Positions 8,010-17,398 of a stretch of DNA of 64,000 nt are shown here, in pieces. Positions within the stretch are counted from its first letter, which is position 1, and the number at the start of each line of letters is the position of its first letter. A program made the translations under genes and the position numbers. The notes beneath the pieces were generated by a model, which was given only the letters and a program-made list of their open reading frames with translations, was not told the origin of the DNA and searched no databases. Source of the stretch: Planctomycetota bacterium (lineage in GTDB: Bacteria > Planctomycetota > Phycisphaerae > UBA1845 > UTPLA1); assembly GCA_016235815.1 (NCBI GenBank), contig JACRIM010000031.1:1-64000 (forward strand). Direction: 5' to 3'.

Positions 8010-9159
8010 CGTGCTGTATCAGGACGCCGCTATTGATCGGCTGCAACGGGCCCTGTCCAGCAGTCGCGTGCCCCACGCGTATCTTTTCACCGGACCCAAC
8101 GGAGTCGGTAAAGAACTGCTGGCATCAAGACTTGCGCAACTGCTCCTCTGCACGGGAAACGTCGCAGATGCCGGCCCCAGTCTCTTTGGCGGAGGGGATG
8201 CTGAGCCCGCGCCTCAAGACTCAGGACTCAAGTCTCAAGACTCCTGCAACACCTGCACCGATTGCATTCTCTTTGCCGCCGGTAACCACCCCGACTATCA
8301 CCGAATCCACCGTACCCTGAACAAGATGCACCCGGATAAAGCCGTGCAAAAACGCAAGGCGATTGATCTCGGCGTTGATGTCGTGCGTCACTTTGTTCTC
8401 GAACGCATCATGCTGCACCCCTCGCGCGGCAATGCAAAGGTATTCATCATTGTCGAAGCCGATCGACTGAGCATTCAGGCGCAGAATGCTCTGCTGAAAA
8501 CACTGGAAGAACCGCCGGGGCACAGCTATCTCATTCTGCTCGCTGCGACCCCTGATGAACTGCTCGCCACGACACGTTCGAGATGCCAGCACATCGCACT
8601 TGGAACGCTGCCGGACCATTTCATCGCCGAGCGGCTTCAACACGAACGACAACTTACGCCTGTCGATACGGCGTTTCTCGTTCAGCTTGCGCAGGGAAGC
8701 CTCGGAACGGCGCTTCGCTTTGCCGACATGGGCATCCACCAGCGCATCGGCGAGATCCTCGGCGCGTGCAAGGCGGCCGTTGAGGACCCGCTGGGGGCAG
8801 GAAAGGCGCTTGCCGAGTTGGCGAAAGAACTTGCCTCCAATTCGAAGGAGGCTGTCGACGCGGGCGAGGAAGGCGACACCAACGCCGCGCGGGAGGCGCA
8901 GGCACTGGTGCTTTCCATTGTGGGCACGGTCCTGCGCGACGTGCAGCGCGTCGTCGTCGGCAGTCCGCCGTTGGCCCGGCCGAATGAGCCGCTGATCGCG
9001 ACGCTGGCCGCGCGATGCACGACGCGCCCTTTGGCGGATTCGATCCGCGCCCTCTCACTGGCAGAATATCAGATTGAAAAAAACGCCAACGCCGGTCTGA
9101 TCTTTGACACGGTCGGCATCGCGATGAATCGCGCGTTCTCATCCGCCATTGGCGTGTAA
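7996..9159 (+). CDS. holB: DNA polymerase III delta' subunit (clamp loader)
   Basis: AAA+ subunit of the clamp loader that places the sliding clamp on DNA. The 387-aa protein starts at GTG within the end of tmk. It shows an intact P-loop, LFTGPNGVGKELL, the sensor region DRLSIQAQNALLKTLEEPP (the SRC-loop neighbourhood) and TTRSRCQHI. The zinc module is C-x31-C-x2-C-x2-C (LLLCTG then CNTCTDC), whereas the usual spacing between the first two cysteines is about eight residues. The extra residues include a stretch encoded by a 7-bp tandem repeat (8211-8245) of the same family as the intergenic tracts near 41 and 601. The reading frame stays open, so the gene is probably functional. Confidence 0.93.
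   Translation: MPLSDVLYQDAAIDRLQRALSSSRVPHAYLFTGPNGVGKELLASRLAQLLLCTGNVADAGPSLFGGGDAEPAPQDSGLKSQDSCNTCTDCILFAAGNHPDYHRIHRTLNKMHPDKAVQKRKAIDLGVDVVRHFVLERIMLHPSRGNAKVFIIVEADRLSIQAQNALLKTLEEPPGHSYLILLAATPDELLATTRSRCQHIALGTLPDHFIAERLQHERQLTPVDTAFLVQLAQGSLGTALRFADMGIHQRIGEILGACKAAVEDPLGAGKALAELAKELASNSKEAVDAGEEGDTNAAREAQALVLSIVGTVLRDVQRVVVGSPPLARPNEPLIATLAARCTTRPLADSIRALSLAEYQIEKNANAGLIFDTVGIAMNRAFSSAIGV
8211..8245. repeat. Heptamer repeat patch inside holB
   Basis: Five consecutive 7-bp units, gcctcaa, gactcag, gactcaa, gtctcaa, gactcct, lie inside the holB frame and encode PQDSGLKSQDS. The 14-mer cctcaagactcagg is shared exactly with the intergenic tract at 601-637. Units are 7 bp, but the whole insertion keeps the reading frame. 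Confidence 0.82.
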
Positions 9160-9184
9160 TTTCCAATACGACGCCCGCAGCATG

Positions 9185-9520
9185 TCACAGGGTGATCACC
9201 TTTTCCGCCGTTCGCATGGCCGTCAGGATGTCGTCCATGGTGCAGGACTTTTCGACGATCAGCTTCCCCTGCAGCCCGTAATGCTCCACACAGGTCGTGC
9301 AGGGGAGGAGTTCCACGCCGTTTTCGTGAAGCTGGGTCAATTCCACGGCGACGTACGAATCCCTGGCGGCGAGCTTCACGCCCGAGTTGTAAAGCAGAAT
9401 CGCCTCCAGCGAGTTCCCAAACGTGATCAGCTTTCGCAGGCACGTCGTCAGCGCCTTGCGCCCCAACTCCGCGTCGCCTTCGCCCAGTTGATCCCGGTTC
9501 AGCACAATGACCGTCTTCAT
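9185..9520 (-). CDS. DsrE-family protein, YedF C-terminal-like
   Basis: A 111-aa cytoplasmic DsrE/DsrF-fold protein. The middle AILLYNSGVKLA and the segment GVELLPCTTCVEHYGL match the DsrE half of YedF, a protein linked to sulfur-transfer and selenium metabolism; Cys in CTTC is the likely persulfide/selenide carrier. The usual N-terminal TusA-like domain of YedF is absent, so this is a stand-alone DsrE domain. It lies downstream of the M16 protease gene on the same strand, with a hairpin (9538-9569) between them, so it may be separately expressed. The link to selenium matters because a selenium-dependent-type molybdenum hydroxylase cluster is found at 33.8-39.2 kb. Confidence 0.75.
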   Translation of the reverse strand: MKTVIVLNRDQLGEGDAELGRKALTTCLRKLITFGNSLEAILLYNSGVKLAARDSYVAVELTQLHENGVELLPCTTCVEHYGLQGKLIVEKSCTMDDILTAMRTAEKVITL

Positions 9521-9537
9521 CGCATCGCTCCATGCAA

Positions 9538-9569
9538 AGAGCCGCGACCACCTTGATGGCCGCGGCTCT
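9538..9569 (-). terminator. Putative hairpin terminator after the M16 protease gene
   Basis: A perfect 9-bp inverted repeat, agagccgcg...cgcggctct, with a 14-nt loop lies between the M16 protease stop (9602) and the DsrE start (9520). On the minus strand it is followed only by a short ttt, so termination may be partial. Confidence 0.5.
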
Positions 9570-9601
9570 GGAATCGTACCTCAAAACGAACTGGCGATGC
9601 C

Positions 9602-12472
9602 CTAGCTGGAGGACTTTTCATCGCCGTCTTCGGCCGGCTTCTTCTTTTTCTTCTTGCCTTCCGACTTGCCCGGGGCGTCGCCCTTTTCTTCCATGATCTT
9701 CTCAAAGTCGCCGGCGCGAACCGCCACGAGCTTCGAGGAGTCAATGTATTTCTTGGCGATGCCGTTGATCTCCTCGACGGTCAGCTTCTTGACCTTCTCA
9801 AGATCATCGGCGCGGAACTTCATGGTGCGGCCGAGGTACAGGTCGCGGGCCAACATGCCGGCGAGGGCACCGTCGTTCGACATTTGCACCTTGATCTGCT
9901 CGAGGTAACCCTTGCGGGCATCCTCCAGCTCCTTCTCATTGAAGCCATCCTTGAGCACCTTTTCGATCTCTTCCTTCGCACAGTTCATCGCCTTCTCGGC
10001 GTTCTGCGGAGCGCAGATTCCAAAGGCGAAGAAGTTGCCGGCCTTCTCGTGCGAGCTGGCGGTCATGTTCGAACCGCAGCCGTAGGAAAGACCTTCCTTC
10101 TGGCGGATGCGGTTGAGCAGTCGCGAATTCGCATTCTGACCGAGCATGAAATTGGCCATGGAAAGCGCGACGTAATCGGGATCGTCGTCGCGAATTTCCA
10201 GGTTCATGCCGAGGGCGAACAGGGAGTTCGTCTTGTCCGGCGTGTTGATCACCAGGTTGTCCGGTTTGTTTTCTTGATAAGGCATGGCGATCCGCTCAAA
10301 AGGTTTGGGGCTTTTCCAACCTTTGAAGGCGTCGGTTAGCACCGTGGTGATCTCCGACTCATCAAAGTCGCCGATGACCGCGATCTCCGCGTGGCTGGCA
10401 CCCAGGAAATCCTTGTAGAGGGCTTTGACGTCGTCCAGTTCGACCTTCTTGATCCGCTCAATATTCTCTTCGATGGTCGGAATGTAGCGGATGTCGTCCT
10501 TCGGATACTGGGCGATTCGGCGTCGCATCTCCATCATGGCAAGGGCCGCCGGTTCGGATTGCATCTGCTCCATGCTGCTGAGCATCTGCTTCTTCATCTT
10601 CTCGAATTCCTTCTCGGGGAAGGTCGATTCTCGGCACATCTCGCCGACAAGTTGCAGCACCTGGGGCAGGTTCTCTCGCACCGTCTCGATGCTTCCGCTC
10701 AAAACGCCCGGCGCGCCCGGCCCGCCGCCCATGCCCATACGGCCGCCGCGACCGCCGCCGCCGCCACCGAAGTTGACGGTCGCCTTGAGCTTGTCAAAGG
10801 CGTCGGCCAGTTCGCGGCGCGAGTGCTTCGCGGTGCCGCGCTGCATCATGCCGCCGATGAAGCCGGCCGCGTCGGTGCGGCCCTTCAAGTCCTTCTCCGA
10901 TCCGTAGTGGAAGGTCATGGTGACATTGACCTTCTTGCCGCGCGTCTTCTTCGGGAGCAGGGCAACCTTCATCCCGTCGCCGACGGTGATGCGCTTGGTG
11001 CGACTTTCGACTGCCAACGGGGACACATCGAACTGCTCGCCTTCGGCAATCGCCTCGCGGCCCGCATAGTCCTTCAGCACCATTGCGATGTCCGGCGTTT
11101 CCGGAATCTTGGTCCGGGCCGGGTCCTTGGTTGGGATGAACATTCCGATTGTGCGATTGCTCGGTCGCAGGTACTGAGCCGCGACGCGCTTCACGTCGGA
11201 TGGCGTCACCTTTTCCATCTGATCGCGGTAATAGAACATCATCCGCCAGTCGCCCATCGCGGCGAATTCGGAGATGAAAACGCCGACCCGACCGCTGTCG
11301 TTGAACAGCATGTTGAACTGCTTTGCGGCGGCGTTCTTCGCGCGATCGACTTCTTCATCCGTGATGGTCTGAGTCGCCAAACCGTCCAGGGTTTCCAGCA
11401 TGATCTTGCGAACCTGGTCCAGCGACTTATCCATGCGAACCTCGGCCGATATTTCGAGCAGGCCGGGGTCGAAAAGGCTCTCCGCACTCGCTCGCACCGA
11501 AACGGCCAACTCGGATTCGACGAGGGCTTTGTAAAGCCGGCCGGTCTGCGTGGCGTCGAGGATGTCGGCCATGACTTCCAACGGGGCCATGTCTTCATGC
11601 GTTCCGGCACAGATGTGATAGGCAAGGTCGATGGCCTGCACGTCGCCCACGCGGCGCAAGGTGACTTCGCGCTCGCCGTCCTGCGTCGGCTCCATGGTGT
11701 AGGTCTTTTCGAGTTGGCGGGTCGGCTTGGGGATGGCGCCGAACAGTTCATTGATGCGCTTGAGCGTCTTGCCCGCGTCGAATTTGCCGGCGACGACGAG
11801 CATGGCATTGTCGGGCTGATAGTACTTCTTGTAGAAGGCCTGGAGCCGCTCGATGGGCACGCGCTCAATGTCTTCGCGGGAACCGATGGTGGACTTGCCA
11901 TAGTTGTGCCACAGGTAGGCGGTCGACCAGACGCGTTCGGAGAGCACGCCCATCGGGTTGTTTTCGCCCATTTCGAACTCATTGCGGACCACCGAGAATT
12001 CGGAGTCGAGGTCCTTCTTCGCGATGAAGCTGTTCACCATGCGGTCGGATTCGAGCTTGAGACCGAACTCAAGGTTTTCGTCGGTGGCGGACATCGTCTC
12101 GAAGTAATTGGTGCGGTCGTAGGACGTGGTGCCGTTGAACTGGGCACCGTGATCCTGCAGAGCCTTCCACACCTGCGGATGATCCGGCGTTCCCTTGAAG
12201 ACCATGTGCTCCAACAGGTGGGCCATGCCGGTCTCGCCGTAGCCCTCATGCCGCGAACCGACAAAGTAAGTGATGTTCACGGTGACCGTCGGCTTTGACT
12301 GGTCGGGGAAGAGCAGCACCTTGAGACCGTTGTCCAGGCGATACTCGGTGATGCCTTCGACCGAGGTCACTTTCTTCGGCTCGGGTGCATCAAAGGCCGA
12401 CACTCGGGCTGCGCTAATCGTCAAACCGGCGATCACGGCGCAACACCACGGAATTCGTTTCGACACGTTCAT
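9602..12472 (-). CDS. Secreted M16 (pitrilysin/insulinase-like) zinc metalloprotease, two-domain
   Basis: A 956-aa exported peptidase. I start at the ATG giving MNVSKRIPWCCAVIAG, which begins a clear signal peptide (cleavage near ARVSA-FDA); the frame extends 40 codons upstream without a signal. The first M16 half has the inverted zinc motif HLLEH (H85-x2-E88-H89) followed by the distal Glu region VRNEFEMGENNP. The second M16 half (from about residue 500) has GGMMQRG where HxxEH would be, so it is the non-catalytic partner half. A glycine-rich linker (GGGGGGRGGRMGMGGG) sits in the second half, and a Lys-rich tail ends the protein. It probably degrades peptides or proteins in the periplasm. 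It is monocistronic or linked weakly to the DsrE gene. Confidence 0.92.
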   Translation of the reverse strand: MNVSKRIPWCCAVIAGLTISAARVSAFDAPEPKKVTSVEGITEYRLDNGLKVLLFPDQSKPTVTVNITYFVGSRHEGYGETGMAHLLEHMVFKGTPDHPQVWKALQDHGAQFNGTTSYDRTNYFETMSATDENLEFGLKLESDRMVNSFIAKKDLDSEFSVVRNEFEMGENNPMGVLSERVWSTAYLWHNYGKSTIGSREDIERVPIERLQAFYKKYYQPDNAMLVVAGKFDAGKTLKRINELFGAIPKPTRQLEKTYTMEPTQDGEREVTLRRVGDVQAIDLAYHICAGTHEDMAPLEVMADILDATQTGRLYKALVESELAVSVRASAESLFDPGLLEISAEVRMDKSLDQVRKIMLETLDGLATQTITDEEVDRAKNAAAKQFNMLFNDSGRVGVFISEFAAMGDWRMMFYYRDQMEKVTPSDVKRVAAQYLRPSNRTIGMFIPTKDPARTKIPETPDIAMVLKDYAGREAIAEGEQFDVSPLAVESRTKRITVGDGMKVALLPKKTRGKKVNVTMTFHYGSEKDLKGRTDAAGFIGGMMQRGTAKHSRRELADAFDKLKATVNFGGGGGGRGGRMGMGGGPGAPGVLSGSIETVRENLPQVLQLVGEMCRESTFPEKEFEKMKKQMLSSMEQMQSEPAALAMMEMRRRIAQYPKDDIRYIPTIEENIERIKKVELDDVKALYKDFLGASHAEIAVIGDFDESEITTVLTDAFKGWKSPKPFERIAMPYQENKPDNLVINTPDKTNSLFALGMNLEIRDDDPDYVALSMANFMLGQNANSRLLNRIRQKEGLSYGCGSNMTASSHEKAGNFFAFGICAPQNAEKAMNCAKEEIEKVLKDGFNEKELEDARKGYLEQIKVQMSNDGALAGMLARDLYLGRTMKFRADDLEKVKKLTVEEINGIAKKYIDSSKLVAVRAGDFEKIMEEKGDAPGKSEGKKKKKKPAEDGDEKSSS

Positions 12473-12685
12473 CGCAATCCTCCGAAATGGGGTTCCACGA
12501 AGTTTGGAATTTGCAATACAAGAGAAAGCGGCGGCGGGCCGCTTCAAAAACGCCAATGCAGGCCTAGACGGGTATACTACTACCCACTCCACTTCCCTAC
12601 AAACGATAGAAACGCTTGGCGGGGCCTATTCTCACGCCCTTCAGCGGCAGAGGCGGGATTGTGAAATCAATGCAAACTGCACCGA

Positions 12686-15220
12686 TCAGCCTTCAAGATA
12701 GGCTTCTGTAAAGAACTGTACATCCGATCCATTGGCCGAACCGTCTCCGTCGAAATCGCAGGATTCCACATGGACTGGGTCGGTATCCAACCCAAGGGCG
12801 ACATCGACAAAGGCTCCGACATCAAGCACATTTACGAGGGTGTCGGCGTTGATGTCGGCCGGAAGCCGCAACAGGACCGTTGCAAACTGATCGCCGGGGA
12901 CCGTGGTCAGGTCGGGTGCAAGGCCGGGATTTGCATGCGGCCCACCAAGTCCCGGGAGCCATTGATTCATGACTTTTCCATCACCTCGCACGATGAACGC
13001 CGCCACTTTAATGGTCCCACCCAACCCTGTGCTGCCAACGTCGGCATAAGGAATCCAAAGATCAAATCCGCTTGTCGCCGTCCCGGCGTTCGACACGCTT
13101 TCGCTGGTGATGCCCTGCGTGTTCGTATTGTTCAGGGCCACTTGCATGGCGTTGGGGTTGGTGCCGCCGGTCAGCAGACCATCACCGTCGTTCATCATGC
13201 CCTGACCGCGATAGGTCTTTGTCACGGTGCCGGCCGTCGGCAGCGCAAACTGATCGACATAGACCGTACCGCTTGGGGCGTTCACGAAGATCATCTGATC
13301 CGGCGCGAAGCCGGCGTCGAATCGGAGGCCGGTCAGATTGTTCGGCCCGGATGGTGGCGGCGCGAAGCCGGTGAAATTCAGAACGTTCTGCCCGCCCGCG
13401 CTGCTGTCGATGAACAGTGCAAGCCCCGTCCCATCGGCCAGCATGTTGCCGGTGATGCCGATGCGCATTCCGCTGGCGCGTGCACGGAGATAGAGCTGGT
13501 TCAATTCATGAATCCCGTCACCGTAGGCGGGCGTGCTTTGCGTGGCGACCAGCGAATATGCACCAAGGTCGGACGGGATGTCGGCGCCGTCGATGTCGCC
13601 GGGGATCGGCGTCACCGGTGCGAGATTCACCTCCAGAAGACGGAACGCGTAATCGCCGAGCGTGATGCTGTAGGCGGCCTTGTTTGCATTTGTCAGATTG
13701 GTCAGGAACTGGCCCGTGAGCACATCACGCACAGTCGTCGTGCCGCCGGGGATCACCGTGTTTGATAGGTTAAACGTCGTGGCGGAAGACCCGCTCCGCA
13801 CGCGAATCGCGACGAGCATGGTCTGCTCACCGGCCGAATGACGCAGGAAGGACCACACGCGTGTGCTGTTGTTGGTCACCGGCACATACGCACCACGGCG
13901 AAGCGCGGCATTGTTGGCCCGCGCGGCGATCAGTTGTCGATAGGTTTCCAGCAGTGAGCTTGATACGCCGGTCTGCTCCTGAACGCTGCGGCCGTCGTTG
14001 TTCTGCGAGAAGCGAGCGTTATAGGCCGACGTGTTTAATACGAAATAGTTGCTCATCGGCGGGCCGGCGACGGCGTTCCATTTGAACGGCTCGCGCATGG
14101 GAATGTCATTGGCGTCGCTGCCGTAGTTGCCCTTGGTGCCCAGCATTCCGATTTCGTCACCGAAGTAAATGATTGGTGAAAAGGGCGCGGTCATCTGAAT
14201 GGCCGCCGCTGCTTTGGCCTTGGTAAGGCTTCCGCCGATGACAGATGTCAACCGATCGACATCGTGATCGCCAAGGATGCTGAGAAAGGTCCGTCCCGCG
14301 GGCATTTGCGCGAGCGTGGACGCAGTGGAGTTGTAGAGATTTGCCGACAATTCGCTGGAGAGTGCATCGCGAGCCGCGAATTCCCACGGTTTGGTAAAGG
14401 TCGAATCGAACGCGGGCATCAGGTTCGCGCCGGTGATTCCCCAGTCGGCCTGCTCAGCAAACGTAATGACCGCCGGATTCACGGCCTTCAGCGCAGACTT
14501 CCATGGAATCCAGAAATCGGACAGGTTGTAGCCCCATCCGTTGGGTCCGCTACCGTAATACTCCCAAACGTGGTCAAGCCGAAAGCCATCGATGCCGTCG
14601 GACGGGTCGCCGTCGTTGTTGGGATCGAGCCAATGACGTGCCCAATTGGTGTCGAGCGCAACGGGGTTCGGATTGCGCAAGTCCCAATGGATAAAGCCGA
14701 CACTGCTGCCGTTCCATGTCGAATAGACGCTTCCCTGATAGGTCGTGTTCCCCGCGTTTGTGAAGGCAAGCCATGTGTCATATGGGCTGGCCGGATTGCC
14801 GTTCGCGCTTTGATACCAAATCGAATTATGGCTGATGCCGTAGACGACGAAGTCGATGAAGACTTTGATTTGCCGTGCATGGGCCTGCTGCACGAAGTTC
14901 AGAAACTCCGGCTCGGTCCCGAACCATGAATTCAGTTGATCCGCGGGACCGTGTTGATAGCCGTGATAGGCCGGCGAGGGGAAGATCGGCGTCATCCAAA
15001 CCGCCGTCACGCCCAAACCCTGCAAGTAATCCAGCGAGGCAGTCATGCCGCCGAAGTCGCCGAATCGTTGGGCGTCGTTGTTCGAGTCGCGCCATGCGAT
15101 GGGCATGAATTGATAGAAGACTTCGTCGCGAACATCGCGCGGAGCCGGGGGGAACGCCAAGGCCAAGTCAGTCGACACGATCAGCGCGGCAAGAACGGTG
15201 ACGATGCAGACTGGTCTCAT
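12686..15220 (-). CDS. Secreted GH13 alpha-amylase-family glycoside hydrolase with dockerin-like tail
   Basis: An 844-aa exported alpha-glucan hydrolase. The start is the ATG giving MRPVCIVTVLAALIV, a signal peptide; a longer frame adds 19 poor residues. GH13 motifs: region I equivalent FIDFVVYGISHN; region II DGFRLDHV with the nucleophile Asp; region III TFAEQAD with the acid/base Glu; region IV LGDHDVDR. The start of the barrel, VFYQFMPIAWRDSN, is typical. A beta domain follows the barrel, then about 200 residues of beta-rich sequence. The last ~60 residues form a dockerin-like double loop (DINADTLVNVLDV and DFDGDGSANGSD) like that of the metallophosphoesterase at 1.9-4.0 kb. It probably attacks starch or glycogen outside the cytoplasm; exact specificity is not readable. 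Confidence 0.92.
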   Translation of the reverse strand: MRPVCIVTVLAALIVSTDLALAFPPAPRDVRDEVFYQFMPIAWRDSNNDAQRFGDFGGMTASLDYLQGLGVTAVWMTPIFPSPAYHGYQHGPADQLNSWFGTEPEFLNFVQQAHARQIKVFIDFVVYGISHNSIWYQSANGNPASPYDTWLAFTNAGNTTYQGSVYSTWNGSSVGFIHWDLRNPNPVALDTNWARHWLDPNNDGDPSDGIDGFRLDHVWEYYGSGPNGWGYNLSDFWIPWKSALKAVNPAVITFAEQADWGITGANLMPAFDSTFTKPWEFAARDALSSELSANLYNSTASTLAQMPAGRTFLSILGDHDVDRLTSVIGGSLTKAKAAAAIQMTAPFSPIIYFGDEIGMLGTKGNYGSDANDIPMREPFKWNAVAGPPMSNYFVLNTSAYNARFSQNNDGRSVQEQTGVSSSLLETYRQLIAARANNAALRRGAYVPVTNNSTRVWSFLRHSAGEQTMLVAIRVRSGSSATTFNLSNTVIPGGTTTVRDVLTGQFLTNLTNANKAAYSITLGDYAFRLLEVNLAPVTPIPGDIDGADIPSDLGAYSLVATQSTPAYGDGIHELNQLYLRARASGMRIGITGNMLADGTGLALFIDSSAGGQNVLNFTGFAPPPSGPNNLTGLRFDAGFAPDQMIFVNAPSGTVYVDQFALPTAGTVTKTYRGQGMMNDGDGLLTGGTNPNAMQVALNNTNTQGITSESVSNAGTATSGFDLWIPYADVGSTGLGGTIKVAAFIVRGDGKVMNQWLPGLGGPHANPGLAPDLTTVPGDQFATVLLRLPADINADTLVNVLDVGAFVDVALGLDTDPVHVESCDFDGDGSANGSDVQFFTEAYLEG

Positions 15221-15456
15221 CCGGGGTTCCCTCGTGGGCGGGCAGCCTCCCTCCGAAGGCTGAGGCAACTCATGCACAGTATATCACGATGGCCCGCCAA
15301 ATGCCGTTCTACGGGCTGTTTTGAACGATCGGATGCAAGCTCCGACGGCATTTGGTAAAATGCATCCGATATTCGGTCGACGGCGCGATTCGCCCGATGC
15401 CCCGTCGCGCGGTATCGTCTGCGCTTCGAACGAGCCGCCGGCTGGAAAGTTTGCCC

Positions 15457-16800
15457 ATGGTCGCCAGTCTTAACGTCATCAATAACCCGGACCCGCTCGC
15501 AGGCGAGGCCAGCTTTGCCCCGAGTACATGCGGGCCGGACAGCCAATGCGGCAACGGCCTCGAAAAAATCTACCCCACCTGCGCCGTCCGTTACGGCCAT
15601 ATGAATTTCATCGGGGAATTCCGCTATGCACAGGGGATGCTTTTTGGTTGCGGCCAAAAGGTCATCATCCAGACCGAGCGCGGCATCGAGGTCGGGCAGA
15701 TGGTGAGCCTGACCTGTTCGGGTTGCGACAAGTCAGTCAAACGCACGACGATGCTGGAATTTGTGAAGAACAGCGGGCCGGATTTCCTTCGGCCCAAGTC
15801 GGGGCGAATCGTTCGCAGCGCGACCGTGCAGGATCTCGACGAAGAACGCCGGATTAACAAAGACGCGGAGTTAAAGCTGCTCCGAGCCAAGGCCCTTGCC
15901 CGAGAGCGCGAGTTGCCGATGAAATTCGTTACGTGCGAACACCTATTCGGCGGCGAGCGGGTCATCTTCCACTTCATGTCGGAGAACCGTGTTGACTTTC
16001 GCGATCTCGTGCGCGATCTGGCCCACGAGTATCACACGCGCATTGAAATGCACCAGGTCGGCGCACGGGATGAGGCGCGGCTGGTTGCCGACTACGAAAT
16101 CTGCGGTCGCGAATGCTGCTGCAAGAACTTTCTGAAGACGTTGCGACCCGTCACCATGCGAATGGCGAAATTGCAAAAGGCCACGCTGGATCCGTCGAAG
16201 GTTTCCGGCCGTTGCGGCAGACTGCGTTGTTGCCTCCGCTATGAACATGAGGGCTATGAGGAACTGAACACCAAGCTTCCCCGCGCCGGCACGCGTGTCG
16301 AGACGGATCGCGGGATCGGCACGGTCAAGGACCGCCAGGTGTTGACCCAGCTTCTGATGATTCAGTACGACACCGATGGCTTCATCGAAACGGTCGGGAT
16401 CGAAATGGCCAAGGTGCTCGATCGCAACGCACCGCCCGCGCCTACGCCGGAGGAAATGGAAGAACGGGCACGGGGCGGGTCATCCAACGACCGTCGACGC
16501 GATCGCAATCACGACCGCCGCGACAACCGGCCCCCGCAAGACCGTCCTCAACAAGATCGCGCTCCACAGGATCGGCCGCCGCCGATGCCGCGCCCGATGC
16601 AATCTCCTCCGCCGGACACGCAACCGTCAAACGACGATCGTCCAATGCCTCCGGATTCGGAGCAGGACAATCAGACCAATAGTCAATCTGACAATCAGCA
16701 CAGGCACCGTCGCCGGGGGCGACGTCGTGGACGCCGCGGTGGACCAGGCCCGCAGGGTGATGGTGGACCTCCTCCGACCGGCGGTCCGGCCGGATCGTAA
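15457..16800 (+). CDS. PSP1-domain protein, RicT (YaaT)-like, with Arg-rich tail
   Basis: A 447-aa cytoplasmic protein. The central part is the PSP1/RicT domain: FRYAQGMLFGCGQKVII, CEHLFGGERVIFHFMSENRV, and the Cys-rich CGRECCCKNFLKTL plus GRCGRLRCCLRYEHEGY. In Bacillus RicT belongs to a 4Fe-4S-containing complex that affects RNase Y and mRNA maturation. Several cysteines at the N-terminus (CGPDSQCGNGLEKIYPTC) could add another metal site. The C-terminal ~100 residues are disordered, Pro/Gln- and Arg-rich (HRHRRRGRRRGRRGG), resembling RNA-binding tails. The start was set at 15457, which has a GGAAAG element 7 nt upstream; the frame runs 35 codons further up. It leads the run into the Minf_1886 pair. 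Confidence 0.85.
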   Translation: MVASLNVINNPDPLAGEASFAPSTCGPDSQCGNGLEKIYPTCAVRYGHMNFIGEFRYAQGMLFGCGQKVIIQTERGIEVGQMVSLTCSGCDKSVKRTTMLEFVKNSGPDFLRPKSGRIVRSATVQDLDEERRINKDAELKLLRAKALARERELPMKFVTCEHLFGGERVIFHFMSENRVDFRDLVRDLAHEYHTRIEMHQVGARDEARLVADYEICGRECCCKNFLKTLRPVTMRMAKLQKATLDPSKVSGRCGRLRCCLRYEHEGYEELNTKLPRAGTRVETDRGIGTVKDRQVLTQLLMIQYDTDGFIETVGIEMAKVLDRNAPPAPTPEEMEERARGGSSNDRRRDRNHDRRDNRPPQDRPQQDRAPQDRPPPMPRPMQSPPPDTQPSNDDRPMPPDSEQDNQTNSQSDNQHRHRRRGRRRGRRGGPGPQGDGGPPPTGGPAGS

Positions 16801-16837
16801 GCAATCGAACCACGGTTTTGTTAATTAACTGGAAGCC

Positions 16838-17398
16838 ATGCGCACGCCGCCGCAAAAGACTGTTGCCGATGTCGCTCGCGAATTGGGGCGGTATTCCGTC
16901 GACGCGTTTGAGTTCCTCCGCGAGGGGCTGGACTACACCGTTCAGCACCGGCACGGCGAAAACGTGCCCGAGATTCGCAAGATCGTGGTTTGGCTCGAGG
17001 AAAACCAGTTCGATGAAGACGACCTGTCGGAGCTTTACGAACAAGGCGCGTTGCCGGATGACATCGAATCGTTCATCGCCGAGCAAGGCGGGCCGGATAC
17101 GGTTCTTTCGTGTCTGAATCTGCACGTCGATGGCAAAGACCTGTGCCACGGGCTGCGCGATCTGGCCTGCGAGCGATGGGGACTCATGGCGCCGGCCGTT
17201 CTTGCGTCGTGGGGCATACGCAACACGCTGGACTTCGGTCGCATGGTCTTCGCCCTTGTCGACAGCGACTTGTTGCAGAAGCAACCCGACGACAGCCTTA
17301 GCGATTTCGAGAATGTCTTCGATTTCAAGTCGGCCTTTGAAACCAACTTCCGAATCGACCTCGCCCAGAACGGCAAAAAGGTCGCCAAAGGAGCCTGA
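16838..17398 (+). CDS. Minf_1886-family conserved protein
   Basis: A 186-aa protein of unknown function. The N-terminal portion DVARELGRYSVDAFEFLREG followed by LDYTVQH and the later HVDGKDLCHGLRDLACERWG match the family restricted mainly to planctomycetes and verrucomicrobia (Minf_1886; I recall a TIGRFAM of this type). It is acidic and apparently cytoplasmic, with no catalytic motif. A GGAAG Shine-Dalgarno element precedes the ATG. Its TGA overlaps the ATG of the next small gene (TGATG), a coupled pair. The family function is unknown and I do not assign one. Confidence 0.8.
   Translation: MRTPPQKTVADVARELGRYSVDAFEFLREGLDYTVQHRHGENVPEIRKIVVWLEENQFDEDDLSELYEQGALPDDIESFIAEQGGPDTVLSCLNLHVDGKDLCHGLRDLACERWGLMAPAVLASWGIRNTLDFGRMVFALVDSDLLQKQPDDSLSDFENVFDFKSAFETNFRIDLAQNGKKVAKGA

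Noticed and set aside
10391-12298. Long open frame (635 codons) antisense to the M16 protease gene
   Set aside because: Same shadow effect; the opposite strand carries intact M16 motifs and a signal peptide.
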